Positions 14,834 through 22,423 of a DNA stretch of 28,721 nt are shown here, in pieces. This stretch comes from a virus, in the IMG/VR virus record IMGVR_UViG_3300027832_000082, positions 1 to 28,721 of that record; one strand, 5' to 3'. Both the position numbers and the translations under genes were made by a program. How positions within the stretch are numbered: position 1 is the stretch's first letter; each line of letters begins with the position of its first letter. The notes under the pieces were generated by a model. That model did no database searches. It was not told the origin of the DNA and was given only the letters and a program-made list of their open reading frames with translations.

Positions 14834-16030
14834 TTAAGATGAAACGTCATCGACAAAATCATCTTCTGGTCCCCGCAGGATTGCAGGGCGTTTATCACTT
14901 GCTGGGGCTATTGTTGGCTTGCCCTCAGTAGTTGATATGAGATCGGCGAGTTCCGATTTTTGTTGCTTGCCAACCAACGTCTCTGCCTTTGCTGGCGTCG
15001 TGAAGTTCTCTGCGTAGAGATCAGCACGAGTATAGCCAAGGTCGAGAAGTTTCTTTTCGGCCGCGTCCGTGTCTTTCCAATCACGACTACTGCGGCCTGC
15101 TACTAGTTTAAATTCACCACCGGTTATATCTTTACCGTGGGATAACCCAGCTAAGGCTAATTCAGCCACCCCAGCAAACCATTTAACTACAAATTTTTCC
15201 GCCTTAAGTATAGCTGCAACCTGGGCCGGAGTTAACTTGTCTTTAGATACCGTAGGTACTACCGCTCCTGTATCGTCAAAGTCTAGCATCGCGTCCGACA
15301 TAGCCTTATCTGCTAATGCGGGGCAGATGCCTTTTGCTGGGCAAAACACACAAGCTTTGTCGCTAGGTACTAGAGGGGCGTCCGGTTCTCTGGTAGCTAA
15401 CACCGCCGGTTTAAGTACATTTTGCCCCCAATCTAGTAACTCTTGTACGCTGTATGTGCAGCTTCTAATCGGCCCTTTTTCATGCTCCTTTCTAGGTTGT
15501 ATGGCTGTGGTTCTTACTTGCGCTACCGCATGCGGATCTTTTAAAGAGAGCAAACCCCCTAAGCCGTAGTACATAAATTGAGTATTGTCCTCAACCTCTA
15601 CCATCATGCCCTCACCGTGCTTGTAATCATCTACAAGCAGGACCTGTCTATCCACCGCTAAAAAGTCAGCGGTACCAAATAGGTCCTTAGCCCAATCCCC
15701 TAGACGGGCTAACCGCACCCGTCGTTCTACATTGGTTTTATCTATAGGGATTTTATAGCTGCGGATATGGTCTACGTACACGGCTACGGCGTCCACCATG
15801 TTTACGTCTACGTCCAGGTCCATATATTCTGGATCAGGGTGAGGCGCATCCAGGTACTCCATAGGAAGATCTCCATTGAGTAGGCAAATCTCGCCTAAAC
15901 TATGGGCCGCACTACCTAATCGAGCATGAGTGGAGCTTGTGTTAGGCAGCCCTTCGGACATTCTCACCGAACCTGGACAGGTCATCCACCGTGAGGTAGA
16001 CGACGCACCTAACTTCGCGTGGGCGGCCAT
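14834..16030 (-). CDS. DUF2800 Cas4/RecB-like nuclease
   Basis: The 398-residue protein belongs to DUF2800, a PD-(D/E)XK nuclease family. Visible active-site elements are GTADF (D122), VDDYKHG (D135, K137) and the QFMYY helix (Q151). Four cysteines, C18 in WMTCPGS and C227, C230 and C236 in CVFCPAKGIC, are placed as in Cas4/AddB-type iron-sulfur nucleases. It probably acts as an exonuclease that makes ssDNA for the DUF2815 protein to coat. Its start overlaps the stop of the acidic protein gene (TAATG), indicating coupling. The C-terminal ~100 residues are helical and charged. The family is secure; polarity and substrate are not known from sequence. Confidence 0.88.
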   Translation of the reverse strand: MAAHAKLGASSTSRWMTCPGSVRMSEGLPNTSSTHARLGSAAHSLGEICLLNGDLPMEYLDAPHPDPEYMDLDVDVNMVDAVAVYVDHIRSYKIPIDKTNVERRVRLARLGDWAKDLFGTADFLAVDRQVLLVDDYKHGEGMMVEVEDNTQFMYYGLGGLLSLKDPHAVAQVRTTAIQPRKEHEKGPIRSCTYSVQELLDWGQNVLKPAVLATREPDAPLVPSDKACVFCPAKGICPALADKAMSDAMLDFDDTGAVVPTVSKDKLTPAQVAAILKAEKFVVKWFAGVAELALAGLSHGKDITGGEFKLVAGRSSRDWKDTDAAEKKLLDLGYTRADLYAENFTTPAKAETLVGKQQKSELADLISTTEGKPTIAPASDKRPAILRGPEDDFVDDVSS

Positions 16031-16542
16031 TATTTAGATCCAGCAATCGCAGTAGCCCATAAACCTGAACGCTTGTCTTCCGGTACTTCGCTTAAGCGCG
16101 CACCACCAAACTGAGCAATCAGCGCTTTACCTTTTACTGAGCCATTTTTGTCTACGTAAGCCATTACCGCATCGCGTAGCTCCTCATCAGTAACTTTATC
16201 TGGCGCGTCTTCTTCTCCATCGTCCCAAGGCAGGTCCTCTTCTTCGGCTACCTCTTCTTCAACTACTTCTTTTTCTTCAACTTCTGGCTTAGGCTTAGCC
16301 CGTGATTTGCGCTCGCGGGGCGTTGGCTTTTCTTCTTCGGGTTCTTGCTCCGGTGCCTCTTCGTCAGGAGTGGCTTCGGTTGGTTTTTTCTCCTGTGTTT
16401 CCCCTTTACCTGAGTATGTGCCCGCTAAGGTGCGGGTGTGTACGTAGTCCACCGCTGCAATAGCGTCCGTCATATCCGATTTAGCGGATTCTGATTCTAG
16501 GTTTATCTTCGATCCGCGGTATTCAATTTCAATTTTAATCAT
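16030..16542 (-). CDS. Acidic phage protein with a small C-terminal helical domain
   Basis: This 170-residue protein has a short N-terminal beta segment (MIKIEIEYRG), a long Glu/Pro/Lys-rich disordered middle (about residues 45-115), and a compact C-terminal domain. That domain reads EELRDAVMAYVDKNGSVKGKALIAQ (split here as EELRDAVMAYV and KGKALIAQFGGARLSEVP). Such a terminal helical module occurs in several phage proteins next to ssDNA-binding or recombination genes; I recall the pattern without a name. The position immediately upstream of the nuclease and SSB, with coupled translation, suggests an accessory role in recombination or replication. GGAG lies 7 nt before the ATG. Function is not assigned. 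Confidence 0.7.
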   Translation of the reverse strand: MIKIEIEYRGSKINLESESAKSDMTDAIAAVDYVHTRTLAGTYSGKGETQEKKPTEATPDEEAPEQEPEEEKPTPRERKSRAKPKPEVEEKEVVEEEVAEEEDLPWDDGEEDAPDKVTDEELRDAVMAYVDKNGSVKGKALIAQFGGARLSEVPEDKRSGLWATAIAGSK

Positions 16543-16579
16543 GTTTGTTCTCCAATTTTAAATAAGTCGTCCTACTTTT

Positions 16580-17089
16580 CTAATCAACTACGCCCCAATC
16601 TAGCGCATCCAGATCACTTTGGCTGGCAAGCCAACCCGGAAGCATCGCCCATCGCCCATCGGCATTGACGGTATACATGTCAAAGTGAGGCAAGATAATA
16701 CATTCATTAATGCCGTGGTTCTTGTAAACGCTACCTTCGGCCATAGCGTGAGTTTCACCATTGCTTCCAGGATTGTAAATAACCCACATTCCTTTGCCTT
16801 TCCACCCAGCGCGTGACGTTTTTAAACCCGCCTTCATCAAGACAACAGCATGCCCCGAGGACATATTGCCACTAGTTTGATGCGCATTTTCAAATTGTTC
16901 TTTAGGCGACCACGATATGCACCCATCGTGCCTTGGATCATTAGACTCTCCGCTATCTAAGTATTCGACTAAGTACCCGGCGTCGTCCCCGTCTTCATTT
17001 GAGGGAAGTAGCCAGTTTCGGTAATCGTTGTAATCCAGCCGGGTCATCGGCTGCGCGCTAATTCTTTTCGTTCCTATATAATTTTGCAT
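16580..17089 (-). CDS. Tad2-like (DUF2829) protein with N-terminal extension
   Basis: The 169-residue protein has two parts. Residues 1-75 (YIGTKRISAQPMTRLDYNDY, then GYLVEYLDSG and ISWSPKEQFE) form a domain common at the N-terminus of phage proteins. From about residue 76 the DUF2829 pattern appears: SGHAVVLMKAGLKTSRAGWKG, then GMWVIYNPGS, HFDMYTVNADG, and the closing GWLASQSDLDALDWGVV. DUF2829 is the family of Tad2, an anti-defence protein that sequesters the cyclic ADP-ribose-type signal of the Thoeris system. This copy keeps the whole Tad2-like domain. A sponge role is inferred from family membership only, and DUF2829 members may bind other ligands. AGGAG precedes the ATG. It sits within the early replication operon, which fits early expression. 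Confidence 0.8.
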   Translation of the reverse strand: MQNYIGTKRISAQPMTRLDYNDYRNWLLPSNEDGDDAGYLVEYLDSGESNDPRHDGCISWSPKEQFENAHQTSGNMSSGHAVVLMKAGLKTSRAGWKGKGMWVIYNPGSNGETHAMAEGSVYKNHGINECIILPHFDMYTVNADGRWAMLPGWLASQSDLDALDWGVVD

Positions 17090-17115
17090 GTTTATTCTCC
17101 TAAGTAGTGAAGCGG

Positions 17116-17532
17116 TTATTTAACTAGTTTCGACACATCGGCCCGCAACTGATCGATGTTCGGTATACCCATGGCCTCTAAGGCCTGTTGTCTAGCTGAG
17201 TCCCGTCGCGATGCGGACAGGACTTTTTCAATGCTGTTGTTCTTAGCTTTCAAATCGTGTAACTGGTTTAGGTCTACCCGGTCAAATATGTATTTATAGT
17301 TGATCGTCGTATCTAATATGCCGGTGCCGATCTTGTTTTCTACATTGCGGACCAAAGCCAAGGACACCCCGTTAGCTGTGTCAACTAGCACCCTAGCGTC
17401 TATTTCTAATTCGTCCGCAATGTCTTTACAGCAAAAGAAAGTATATTGCTGGCCGTTGACCTGGTTACAGAACACCACGTCTACTGTGGTTATGTCTTCG
17501 CGTACTAACGCGACTAATTCTCCGTTATTCAC
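17116..17532 (-). CDS. Hypothetical phage protein
   Basis: This 138-residue protein starts at GTG 17532, with a G-rich site (AGGGG) a few bases upstream. The N-terminal ~85 residues look like a small beta barrel (TTVDVVFCN, QQYTFFCC, ARVLVDTANGVSLALV), followed by YKYIFDRVD and a C-terminal helical, charged segment (about 95-138). I recall phage proteins with this order of strands plus a 'YK.I...VD' hinge, but no function. It lies between the SNF2 helicase and Tad2-like genes, with 9 nt to the helicase stop, and is clearly part of the leftward operon. Confidence 0.65.
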   Translation of the reverse strand: MNNGELVALVREDITTVDVVFCNQVNGQQYTFFCCKDIADELEIDARVLVDTANGVSLALVRNVENKIGTGILDTTINYKYIFDRVDLNQLHDLKAKNNSIEKVLSASRRDSARQQALEAMGIPNIDQLRADVSKLVK

Positions 17533-17541
17533 ACCCTGCCC

Positions 17542-18855
17542 CTAAAGTAATTGTGCAATCATGGCCGCTTTTCTCTCAGCAGATCCCATAATCGCCTCGT
17601 CTATAGATCCTGCTAACTTAGCAAACCGCACTAAGCATTTATTATTCTGACCTATCCTGTGTATGCGTAGCATAGCTTGCAGGTTCTCCCCCGGTACCCA
17701 ACTTGGTTCTACAATGATCATGCTATGCGCACCTGTCATCGTATGACCTACCCCCGCGGCTAATATCTGCCCTATAAATACTCTACAGTTTGTAGTGTAG
17801 GTGTGTCCATTAAACCTGTCAACCTCTTCTTGTCTTTTATTTGAAGGTACCCTTCCATCAACAACGGCCACCCCATATTTGTGTAATGCCTGTTTAAAGT
17901 AATCGATAGTATCGTGATGCCAGCACATGAGGACTATCTGCTCAAGCCCGCCGTTTAGCTCCTCTTCTATTTCCGGTACTAAAGAGTAGGCCTTAGCGAG
18001 TCCGCACATTTTGCGTAGGGTAGACAGTTCGGAGTTGTCCACCCAGTCCATCATCATATCGCTAGCGTCCTCGTCCCCTAGCAATGCCTCCATTTCTGGT
18101 GTGGACGTGGTTATGTTACGTATTGCGGCTAGTGCGTCTTCGTTCTCTACGGTAATAGATCCTATTTGTAGCTCAGGCAAGTCCGGCAGCACGTCTTCTC
18201 TTCTACGCCGCAGCATAAAGCCCTGTATGGCTTCTTTCAGATCAGCCACCGTAGGTTTGTTGCCTAAAACTTTTACGCCGTATGTGGTGGGCTGGGTGTA
18301 GCAATAGTGGTGTAGGAAAGCGTCGTAGTCTTTCCCATCGATTATGTCTGGCCTCAGCCTAGCCAAAATGGGGAATAGCTCCGCTATGTTATTCGGTGCG
18401 GGTGTTCCGCTGGCCATCCATACCCGTTCCGCGTTATCAACCACCCCATATTCGCCTAATACAGCTCGGGTCCGCTTAGCTACGGGGGACTTAAGCGCGT
18501 GGCTCTCATCGAAGGCCATAACGTCATATTCCATTTTTCTGATCTGCTGGTGGATCTCTTTTCTAATTAACAAATCATAATTAATAATAGTAATAGATGG
18601 TCCGGTAGGTAGCTTGTCCTGACTTGTTGGAATGTATACCGGCAAATCAGCCAGAGAAAATTTTGCTATTTCCCTAGCCCAGTTAACCTTAAGGCTTGCG
18701 GGACAGCCTATTAAGATACGTTGCGCCCCTACATAATCACAGGCCGTCGCTATTTGCGCTGTCTTGCCTAAGCCAGGCTGATCTCCTAGATATAAGGTCT
18801 TAGACGCAGCTAGGCGCCTGGCCCCCACTTCCTGATATGGGAATAGCTCTATCAC
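17542..18855 (-). CDS. SNF2-family DNA helicase/translocase
   Basis: The 437-residue superfamily 2 ATPase shows motif I (GDQPGLGKT, K31), motif II DESH (116-119), motif III ASGTPAPN, and motifs V-VI ending in RIHRIGQ near residues 397-403. The gaps between motifs are short and there are no accessory domains, as in phage SNF2 proteins that travel with DUF2800/DUF2815 genes. It is most like the SMARCAL1-type annealing or remodelling branch. It probably moves along double-stranded DNA to remodel forks, remove proteins or anneal strands. It follows the HTH gene by 7 nt. It is a complete, probably active ATPase. Confidence 0.93.
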   Translation of the reverse strand: MIELFPYQEVGARRLAASKTLYLGDQPGLGKTAQIATACDYVGAQRILIGCPASLKVNWAREIAKFSLADLPVYIPTSQDKLPTGPSITIINYDLLIRKEIHQQIRKMEYDVMAFDESHALKSPVAKRTRAVLGEYGVVDNAERVWMASGTPAPNNIAELFPILARLRPDIIDGKDYDAFLHHYCYTQPTTYGVKVLGNKPTVADLKEAIQGFMLRRRREDVLPDLPELQIGSITVENEDALAAIRNITTSTPEMEALLGDEDASDMMMDWVDNSELSTLRKMCGLAKAYSLVPEIEEELNGGLEQIVLMCWHHDTIDYFKQALHKYGVAVVDGRVPSNKRQEEVDRFNGHTYTTNCRVFIGQILAAGVGHTMTGAHSMIIVEPSWVPGENLQAMLRIHRIGQNNKCLVRFAKLAGSIDEAIMGSAERKAAMIAQLL

Positions 18856-18862
18856 TTAACTA

Positions 18863-19126
18863 TCAGTCCAAAAAATCTAAGTCTGACTTTTCTTCTTCCT
18901 CTTGACCGCCCCGCACCATGTACTGCGTTATATCAAAAGGGATACTATCCTGCTTCGCAAATCCGGCCAATATACCTAGCCAGCTAGCAGGAATACTTTC
19001 TCTAAAAATCCACATGTTAATCGCTTTTAGAGAAATATCTTCTCCTGATCGGTTGATCCGTATAGCGAGTGTCGTCGGTCCGCCAAATAGCCGGACTATA
19101 GCCCGCGCGTCTGTTCTAGTGCTCAT
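18863..19126 (-). CDS. Small HTH protein, YdaS/Cro-like
   Basis: This 87-residue protein begins the leftward operon. It has the pattern FGGPTTLAIRI, then ISLKAINMWIFRESIPASWLG, then a third helical block. This resembles YdaS/Cro-like HTH proteins (FGG..aLA, a gap, a V..W recognition helix, and IPa.w...la). The C-terminus is acidic (EEEEKSDLDFLD). GAGG lies 7 nt before the ATG. It is transcribed away from the cupin gene across a 126-bp region with operator-like palindromes, so it is the best local candidate for a Cro-type or repressor protein. No second regulator lies in the window. DNA binding is inferred. Confidence 0.7.
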   Translation of the reverse strand: MSTRTDARAIVRLFGGPTTLAIRINRSGEDISLKAINMWIFRESIPASWLGILAGFAKQDSIPFDITQYMVRGGQEEEEKSDLDFLD

Positions 19127-19164
19127 GTTCCATCCTCGGTAAGTTGTTTAGAGTGCTAAGATAC

Positions 19165-19179
19165 ACTACACGCTGTAGT
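19165..19179. promoter_or_regulatory. Operator-like palindrome 1
   Basis: ACTACA-CGC-TGTAGT is a perfect 6-bp inverted repeat. It lies in the divergent region, upstream of the rightward -35 box and close to where a leftward promoter would be expected. It shares 11 of its first 13 bases with the site at 19201. A binding site for the adjacent HTH protein is possible. Confidence 0.55.
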
Positions 19180-19188
19180 AAATATAGC

Positions 19189-19217
19189 TTGACTTTTTAG
19201 ACTACGCGCTCTACAGT
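19189..19217 (+). promoter_or_regulatory. Sigma70-type promoter for the rightward early genes
   Basis: A TTGACT -35 box (19189-19194), a 17-base spacer and a TACAGT -10 box (19212-19217) place the transcript start near 19224. AAGGAG (19237-19242) and the ATG at 19253 follow. No equally good leftward promoter is visible. Confidence 0.65.
19201..19217. promoter_or_regulatory. Operator-like site 2 over the -10 box
   Basis: ACTACGCGCTCTACAGT repeats the start of palindrome 1 (11 of 13 bases) and covers the spacer and -10 of the rightward promoter. The centres of the two sites are about 37 bp apart. A protein bound here would block the promoter. Confidence 0.45.
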
Positions 19218-19252
19218 CTGACCACCACTAACCAAAAAGGAGACGACATAAA

Positions 19253-19723
19253 ATGAAAAACCCCTTTAAACCGAAACACATAGGGGTCCACATGCTGCGG
19301 TGGCATTTAATCCCCCGCAATTTGTTTAGATTTAATATATACCTACATAAAATATATGCTAATGACGACGAGCGGGCGGTACACGACCACCCTTGGAACA
19401 GTTTTAGCATTAAATTGTTTGGGGGTACTCTGATTGAGATCTACAAAGACTCCCACACGGATATATCTGGCGGAAATTGGTCCTTAATTGGATCACGTAC
19501 CCCACCACGCCTCTGCTATCGGTCTGCTGACTTTGCTCATCGATTAGAAGTACCCGGCAAGCCTGTATGGACTCTGTTCTTCACAGGCCGCTATAAGAAG
19601 ACTTGGTACTTTCACTGCCCGGACCGCGGTATGGTCCACTATTCACACATGACAACCCTAGAGGGTACGGCTATCGCAAATTGTGGTGATCTGCCTGCCG
19701 GGGACGTTAAATCTAGGAGGTAA
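19253..19723 (+). CDS. Cupin-like phage protein
   Basis: The 156-residue protein matches a phage/prophage cupin-like family. The opening has HMLRWHLIPRNLFRFNIYLHK, split here as RWHLIPRN and FNIYLHK. The cupin metal-site-like box is VHDHPWNSFSIKLFGG, with a second-half ligand in FAHRLEV, followed by WTLFFTGRYKKTWYFHCP. The three histidines (two in HDHPW, one in AHRLEV) could bind a metal, so an oxygenase, isomerase or sugar-modifying reaction is possible, but no substrate can be read. It is the first gene behind the rightward promoter. Its final codons (AGGAGG) double as the ribosome binding site of the next gene. Confidence 0.75.
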   Translation: MKNPFKPKHIGVHMLRWHLIPRNLFRFNIYLHKIYANDDERAVHDHPWNSFSIKLFGGTLIEIYKDSHTDISGGNWSLIGSRTPPRLCYRSADFAHRLEVPGKPVWTLFFTGRYKKTWYFHCPDRGMVHYSHMTTLEGTAIANCGDLPAGDVKSRR

Positions 19724-19724
19724 C

Positions 19725-20018
19725 ATGGACTTAAGTATATTATTTGAATTAAGAAAAGCAAAAGCAGACTTGGAACGTAAAGTAGAAGCCCAGTCCACCG
19801 AGCTACGGGAAATGGAGTCTCACATGCGGGACTTGCAGATCCAGCTACTTGTCATTATCCATTCTATGAAGGGGCACAGCATTACACTTAGCCCAGATGA
19901 CTACGATAACCTGCCGGATAGTGTTAGTTCTATCCAGGAAGAACATCCCGACGGTAGCTACACCATAACCGTGTCAGAATCGCCAAAGGGAGAGGCTAAT
20001 GCAGACACAACTCACTAG
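19725..20018 (+). CDS. Small coiled-coil protein
   Basis: I choose ATG 19725, four bases after AGGAGG, over an upstream ATG at 19683 without a site. The 97-residue product starts with a charged helix with heptad spacing (about residues 5-45, LRKAKADLERKVEAQ then LREMESHMRDLQIQLL), followed by a short beta-type region and a hydrophilic end. No family was recognised. Its last 20 bases overlap the integrase gene, so it is probably coupled to the integrase and might affect its expression. Confidence 0.65.
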   Translation: MDLSILFELRKAKADLERKVEAQSTELREMESHMRDLQIQLLVIIHSMKGHSITLSPDDYDNLPDSVSSIQEEHPDGSYTITVSESPKGEANADTTH

Positions 20019-21069
20019 GCCCCCTTACCTAAAAGCTAATGCTAAAGGTGTATGGGAGATCCGCTGGTCCGGAGGTGGCCGCAGTAAGCGTAAATCTACT
20101 AAGACGCAGGACGTAAACCTAGCGCAACGCCGTCTAGGTATATGGTTATCTGATACAGGCAAAGAGCCGGATAAAACAGATCTCCGGGTAAAAGACTGCC
20201 TGTATAGATACTGGTCAGGTCATGTTCGTACTAAGACAGTGGACGTGGCCCGCATTAAATCCATATTGCGCTGGTTAGATCAGTCTATGGGCCATATAGC
20301 CATAGATAATCTACGGGATGATCATATAAACGAGTACATTGAAGCGCGATCGGAAGGTCAAATAGGTACGTCTAACGCCGGTATGAGTACGGTCCGACGG
20401 GAGTTAAGCTGTTTGAGATCTGCTTTAAACTATTGTGTTAAACAACGCCTTATCACCGCGGCTAACCTGCCTCACATCCCCTTGCCAGCCATAGCTAAAC
20501 ACCGGGCCTTCTGGTTATCTGAGGACCAGGTTAATGTGATGCTGGCCTATTTAGATGAAGACCGTAAAGAAGGCTTCTATTCTCAAGTACACCTGTTTGT
20601 TGTGCTAGGACTGGCTACCGGTTCCCGTAAAACGGCTATAGAAAATTTAACTTGGGAACAAGTTGATTTTGGCCAGGAAGTTATCCGCTTTGATATGCAA
20701 GTGAAAGTGGAGACGCGTAAACGTAAGGTGGCCGTTCCTATGTCTGACTGGCTGCGGGATATATTAAAAGGGCAGGTGGACGGGTATAAGGATCATTATG
20801 TTTTAGGATCTAACCAAAACATACGCCATGCCTTTAACACCTTTAAAACTAAGCTAGTTAAGGCCACAGGTGATACAGAGTACGCCCGCATGACGCCTCA
20901 CACCCTACGACATACAGCGGCCACCCAAATGCTACGGCACGGCGTCTCATTGTGGCAGGTAGCGGGTATTTTGGGAGACTCAGTGGAGACGGTGGCCAAC
21001 ATATACGGCCATCACGTTAAGGAGCATTTAAAAGATGCTGCTAATACTTGGAAAATTGGAGAAAAATAA
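19999..21069 (+). CDS. int: Tyrosine recombinase (integrase)
   Basis: The 356-residue protein integrates or excises phage DNA at att sites. Residues 1-60 form an arm-type or unclassified N-terminal region, about 60-165 a SAM-like core-binding domain (SGHVRTKTVDVARIKSILRW, split as RTKTVDVARI and KSILRWLD), and 170-356 the catalytic domain. Catalytic residues are R210 (LATGSRKTAI), a Lys in RKRKVAVP (240-247), H301 and R304 (TPHTLRHTAAT), and nucleophile Y336 (ANIYGHH). The usual LGH histidine is Asp327 (ILGDSVET); other YGHH-type phage integrases also vary here, so activity is still likely. No convincing att site was found nearby. ATG 19999 has AGAGG upstream. Confidence 0.95.
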   Translation: MQTQLTRPPYLKANAKGVWEIRWSGGGRSKRKSTKTQDVNLAQRRLGIWLSDTGKEPDKTDLRVKDCLYRYWSGHVRTKTVDVARIKSILRWLDQSMGHIAIDNLRDDHINEYIEARSEGQIGTSNAGMSTVRRELSCLRSALNYCVKQRLITAANLPHIPLPAIAKHRAFWLSEDQVNVMLAYLDEDRKEGFYSQVHLFVVLGLATGSRKTAIENLTWEQVDFGQEVIRFDMQVKVETRKRKVAVPMSDWLRDILKGQVDGYKDHYVLGSNQNIRHAFNTFKTKLVKATGDTEYARMTPHTLRHTAATQMLRHGVSLWQVAGILGDSVETVANIYGHHVKEHLKDAANTWKIGEK

Positions 21070-21488
21070 TGACTGCTAAATGGAAAGAGGGGATACCTCC
21101 TATAGGTGAGCCCTGCTTGTTTAAGTTTAAAGATGACCCCCGCTGGGAAGAGACTGACATAGTGGCAAAAGATAAAACGGTGCTTTGGGTAAGGGGTGTT
21201 GGGTTAGTTGCTAATCACGCCGCTCACTTCAAGTGCATTAAAACCCCAGCCGAAAAAGAGCGCGATGCTGCTATTGACGGTGCATCAAAAATTATTGAAA
21301 TGGCTCACGGATCTGCTGGAGGGGCATATAAAAAATACTGTGGAACTTTATATGATGCAGGCTACCGCAAGCAAAGCGAGGTGGCTGACCTCATCGATCT
21401 GTCAGAGTCAATGCACGGCTACGCGTATAGTGATGAGGCGGGTCGAAAGCTTCTCACTGATTTTAATATAACCCGTAAGGAGAAATGA
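21069..21488 (+). CDS. Hypothetical phage protein
   Basis: The start ATG 21069 overlaps the integrase stop (TAATG), with GGAG about 8 nt upstream; an upstream ATG at 21048 lies inside the integrase gene without a site. The 139-residue protein has a small beta-type N-terminal module (GIPPIGEPCLFKFKDD, then TVLWVRGVGLVA) and a helical second half with AEKERDAAIDGA and TLYDAGYRK. The last block is a signature I recall from many short phage proteins of unknown function. It is part of the rightward early operon. Confidence 0.7.
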   Translation: MTAKWKEGIPPIGEPCLFKFKDDPRWEETDIVAKDKTVLWVRGVGLVANHAAHFKCIKTPAEKERDAAIDGASKIIEMAHGSAGGAYKKYCGTLYDAGYRKQSEVADLIDLSESMHGYAYSDEAGRKLLTDFNITRKEK

Positions 21489-21489
21489 T

Positions 21490-21702
21490 ATGGCTATGTA
21501 CAGAAAGAGAGTACTCCAAGAATTAATACCTTGGACTGAAAATACGATAATGGACGCTGTTTCAATATCAGAGGCAGACAGGCTAAATGGGAGCCCAAAG
21601 AAAGGCGACATGATAGCAATCAACACTAAAGACTCGACTGATATGTGGCTGGTTGCCGAAGGGTTCTTTAAAGCTAACTATGAAGAAGCTAAGGAAAAAT
21701 AA
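21490..21702 (+). CDS. Small hypothetical phage protein
   Basis: This 70-residue protein starts at ATG 21490, with AAGGAG seven bases upstream; ATG 21496 is too far from it. It has an N-terminal helix, then GSPKKGDMIAINTKDSTDMW and VAEGFFKANYE, matching a recurrent phage family of unknown function that carries PK.GD and D.W..A. It is 1 nt from the preceding stop codon. Confidence 0.65.
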   Translation: MAMYRKRVLQELIPWTENTIMDAVSISEADRLNGSPKKGDMIAINTKDSTDMWLVAEGFFKANYEEAKEK

Positions 21703-21703
21703 C

Positions 21704-21851
21704 ATGAATAAATCACACTATAAATGTGCTAGATGTAACGAAAATGTCAACTGATGAAAAGCTAGCAGAAGCTAGCAGAAGCTTTTCCCTGATTGACGCA
21801 GAAAAAGATGCTAGGGAAGAATCCCATGTGAACCAATGGAGGCCATTATGA
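21704..21851 (+). pseudogene. Possible frameshifted small zinc-knuckle gene
   Basis: An ATG at 21704 with AAGGA upstream opens a 16-codon frame (MNKSHYKCARCNENVN), which stops at 21752-21754. The next frame, from ATG 21744, continues for 35 codons (MSTDEKLAEASRSFSLIDAE onward) and stops at 21851, overlapping the next gene by ATGA. Joining the frames at the A4 run (21741-21744) gives a continuous 48-residue protein with one CxxC pair. It may be broken by a one-base insertion, frameshifted during translation, or be two tiny genes. Confidence 0.4.
21757..21787. repeat. 10-bp tandem repeat inside an inverted repeat
   Basis: GCTAGCAGAA occurs twice in tandem (21761-21780). It is flanked by GAAAAGC and GCTTTTC, which can pair to form a hairpin. 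It lies in the small frame at 21744-21851, upstream of the DNA-binding protein gene. Confidence 0.6.
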
Positions 21852-22423
21852 CCGCTGATGAATTAGACAATTTAAGTGAAGATGAAAAGCTAGCTATCGA
21901 TTTAGAGTACGAGGTGCTAGGTGTAGTGGAGTTTTCGAGAAAATATAACCTAAGATCAGCTACAGTGATGGCCCGATTTTCTAGGCAGCCTACGGCTAGA
22001 CCCCACATGCAGATCTACACCCCCTTATCCCGCGCGGGTAAAGCCCCGGACGAAATGGAGTGGCCCACCGGTAGCGGGAACAAGCATACTTACGATGTAC
22101 TAGCTAAGATGATAAACATATCTAAAAATTGCCTTATACAGCGGCTACACCGCATGGGGCATGATATAGATAGGATAATGCGGGAAGCTAAACCGGCAGG
22201 GGCAGGCGGCCGTCCAGCAGGCGTTAAATATGGTGAAGGTAAGCCCGCGCGTAAAAAGGTGAAGAAAGTAAAAACAGCTACCCCGGTTAATCACCCGTAT
22301 GAAACTACCGACATTCTGACTCGAGATCAGAAAAACTTAATACAACTACGCGCCTGGCAGGAAGCGGGCGCGGCCCCGGAACAGCTTGCTTTTCGAGCTA
22401 AAACACTAAGAGGGGCCAACTAA
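21848..22423 (+). CDS. Putative DNA-binding protein with two HTH-like segments
   Basis: I choose ATG 21848, with GGAGG five bases upstream (21838-21842); an ATG at 21836 overlaps that site. The 191-residue protein has an HTH-like stretch GVVEFSRKYNLRSATVMARF (about 25-45) and a second one, TYDVLAKMINISKNCLIQRL (about 78-98). A basic linker follows (KPARKKVKKVK). The C-terminal helix-rich segment includes TRDQKNLIQLRAWQEAGA. Two helix-turn-helix units plus a basic tail suggest DNA binding and perhaps regulation of the early genes, but no named family was recognised. Its stop overlaps the next ATG. Confidence 0.65.
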   Translation: MTADELDNLSEDEKLAIDLEYEVLGVVEFSRKYNLRSATVMARFSRQPTARPHMQIYTPLSRAGKAPDEMEWPTGSGNKHTYDVLAKMINISKNCLIQRLHRMGHDIDRIMREAKPAGAGGRPAGVKYGEGKPARKKVKKVKTATPVNHPYETTDILTRDQKNLIQLRAWQEAGAAPEQLAFRAKTLRGAN

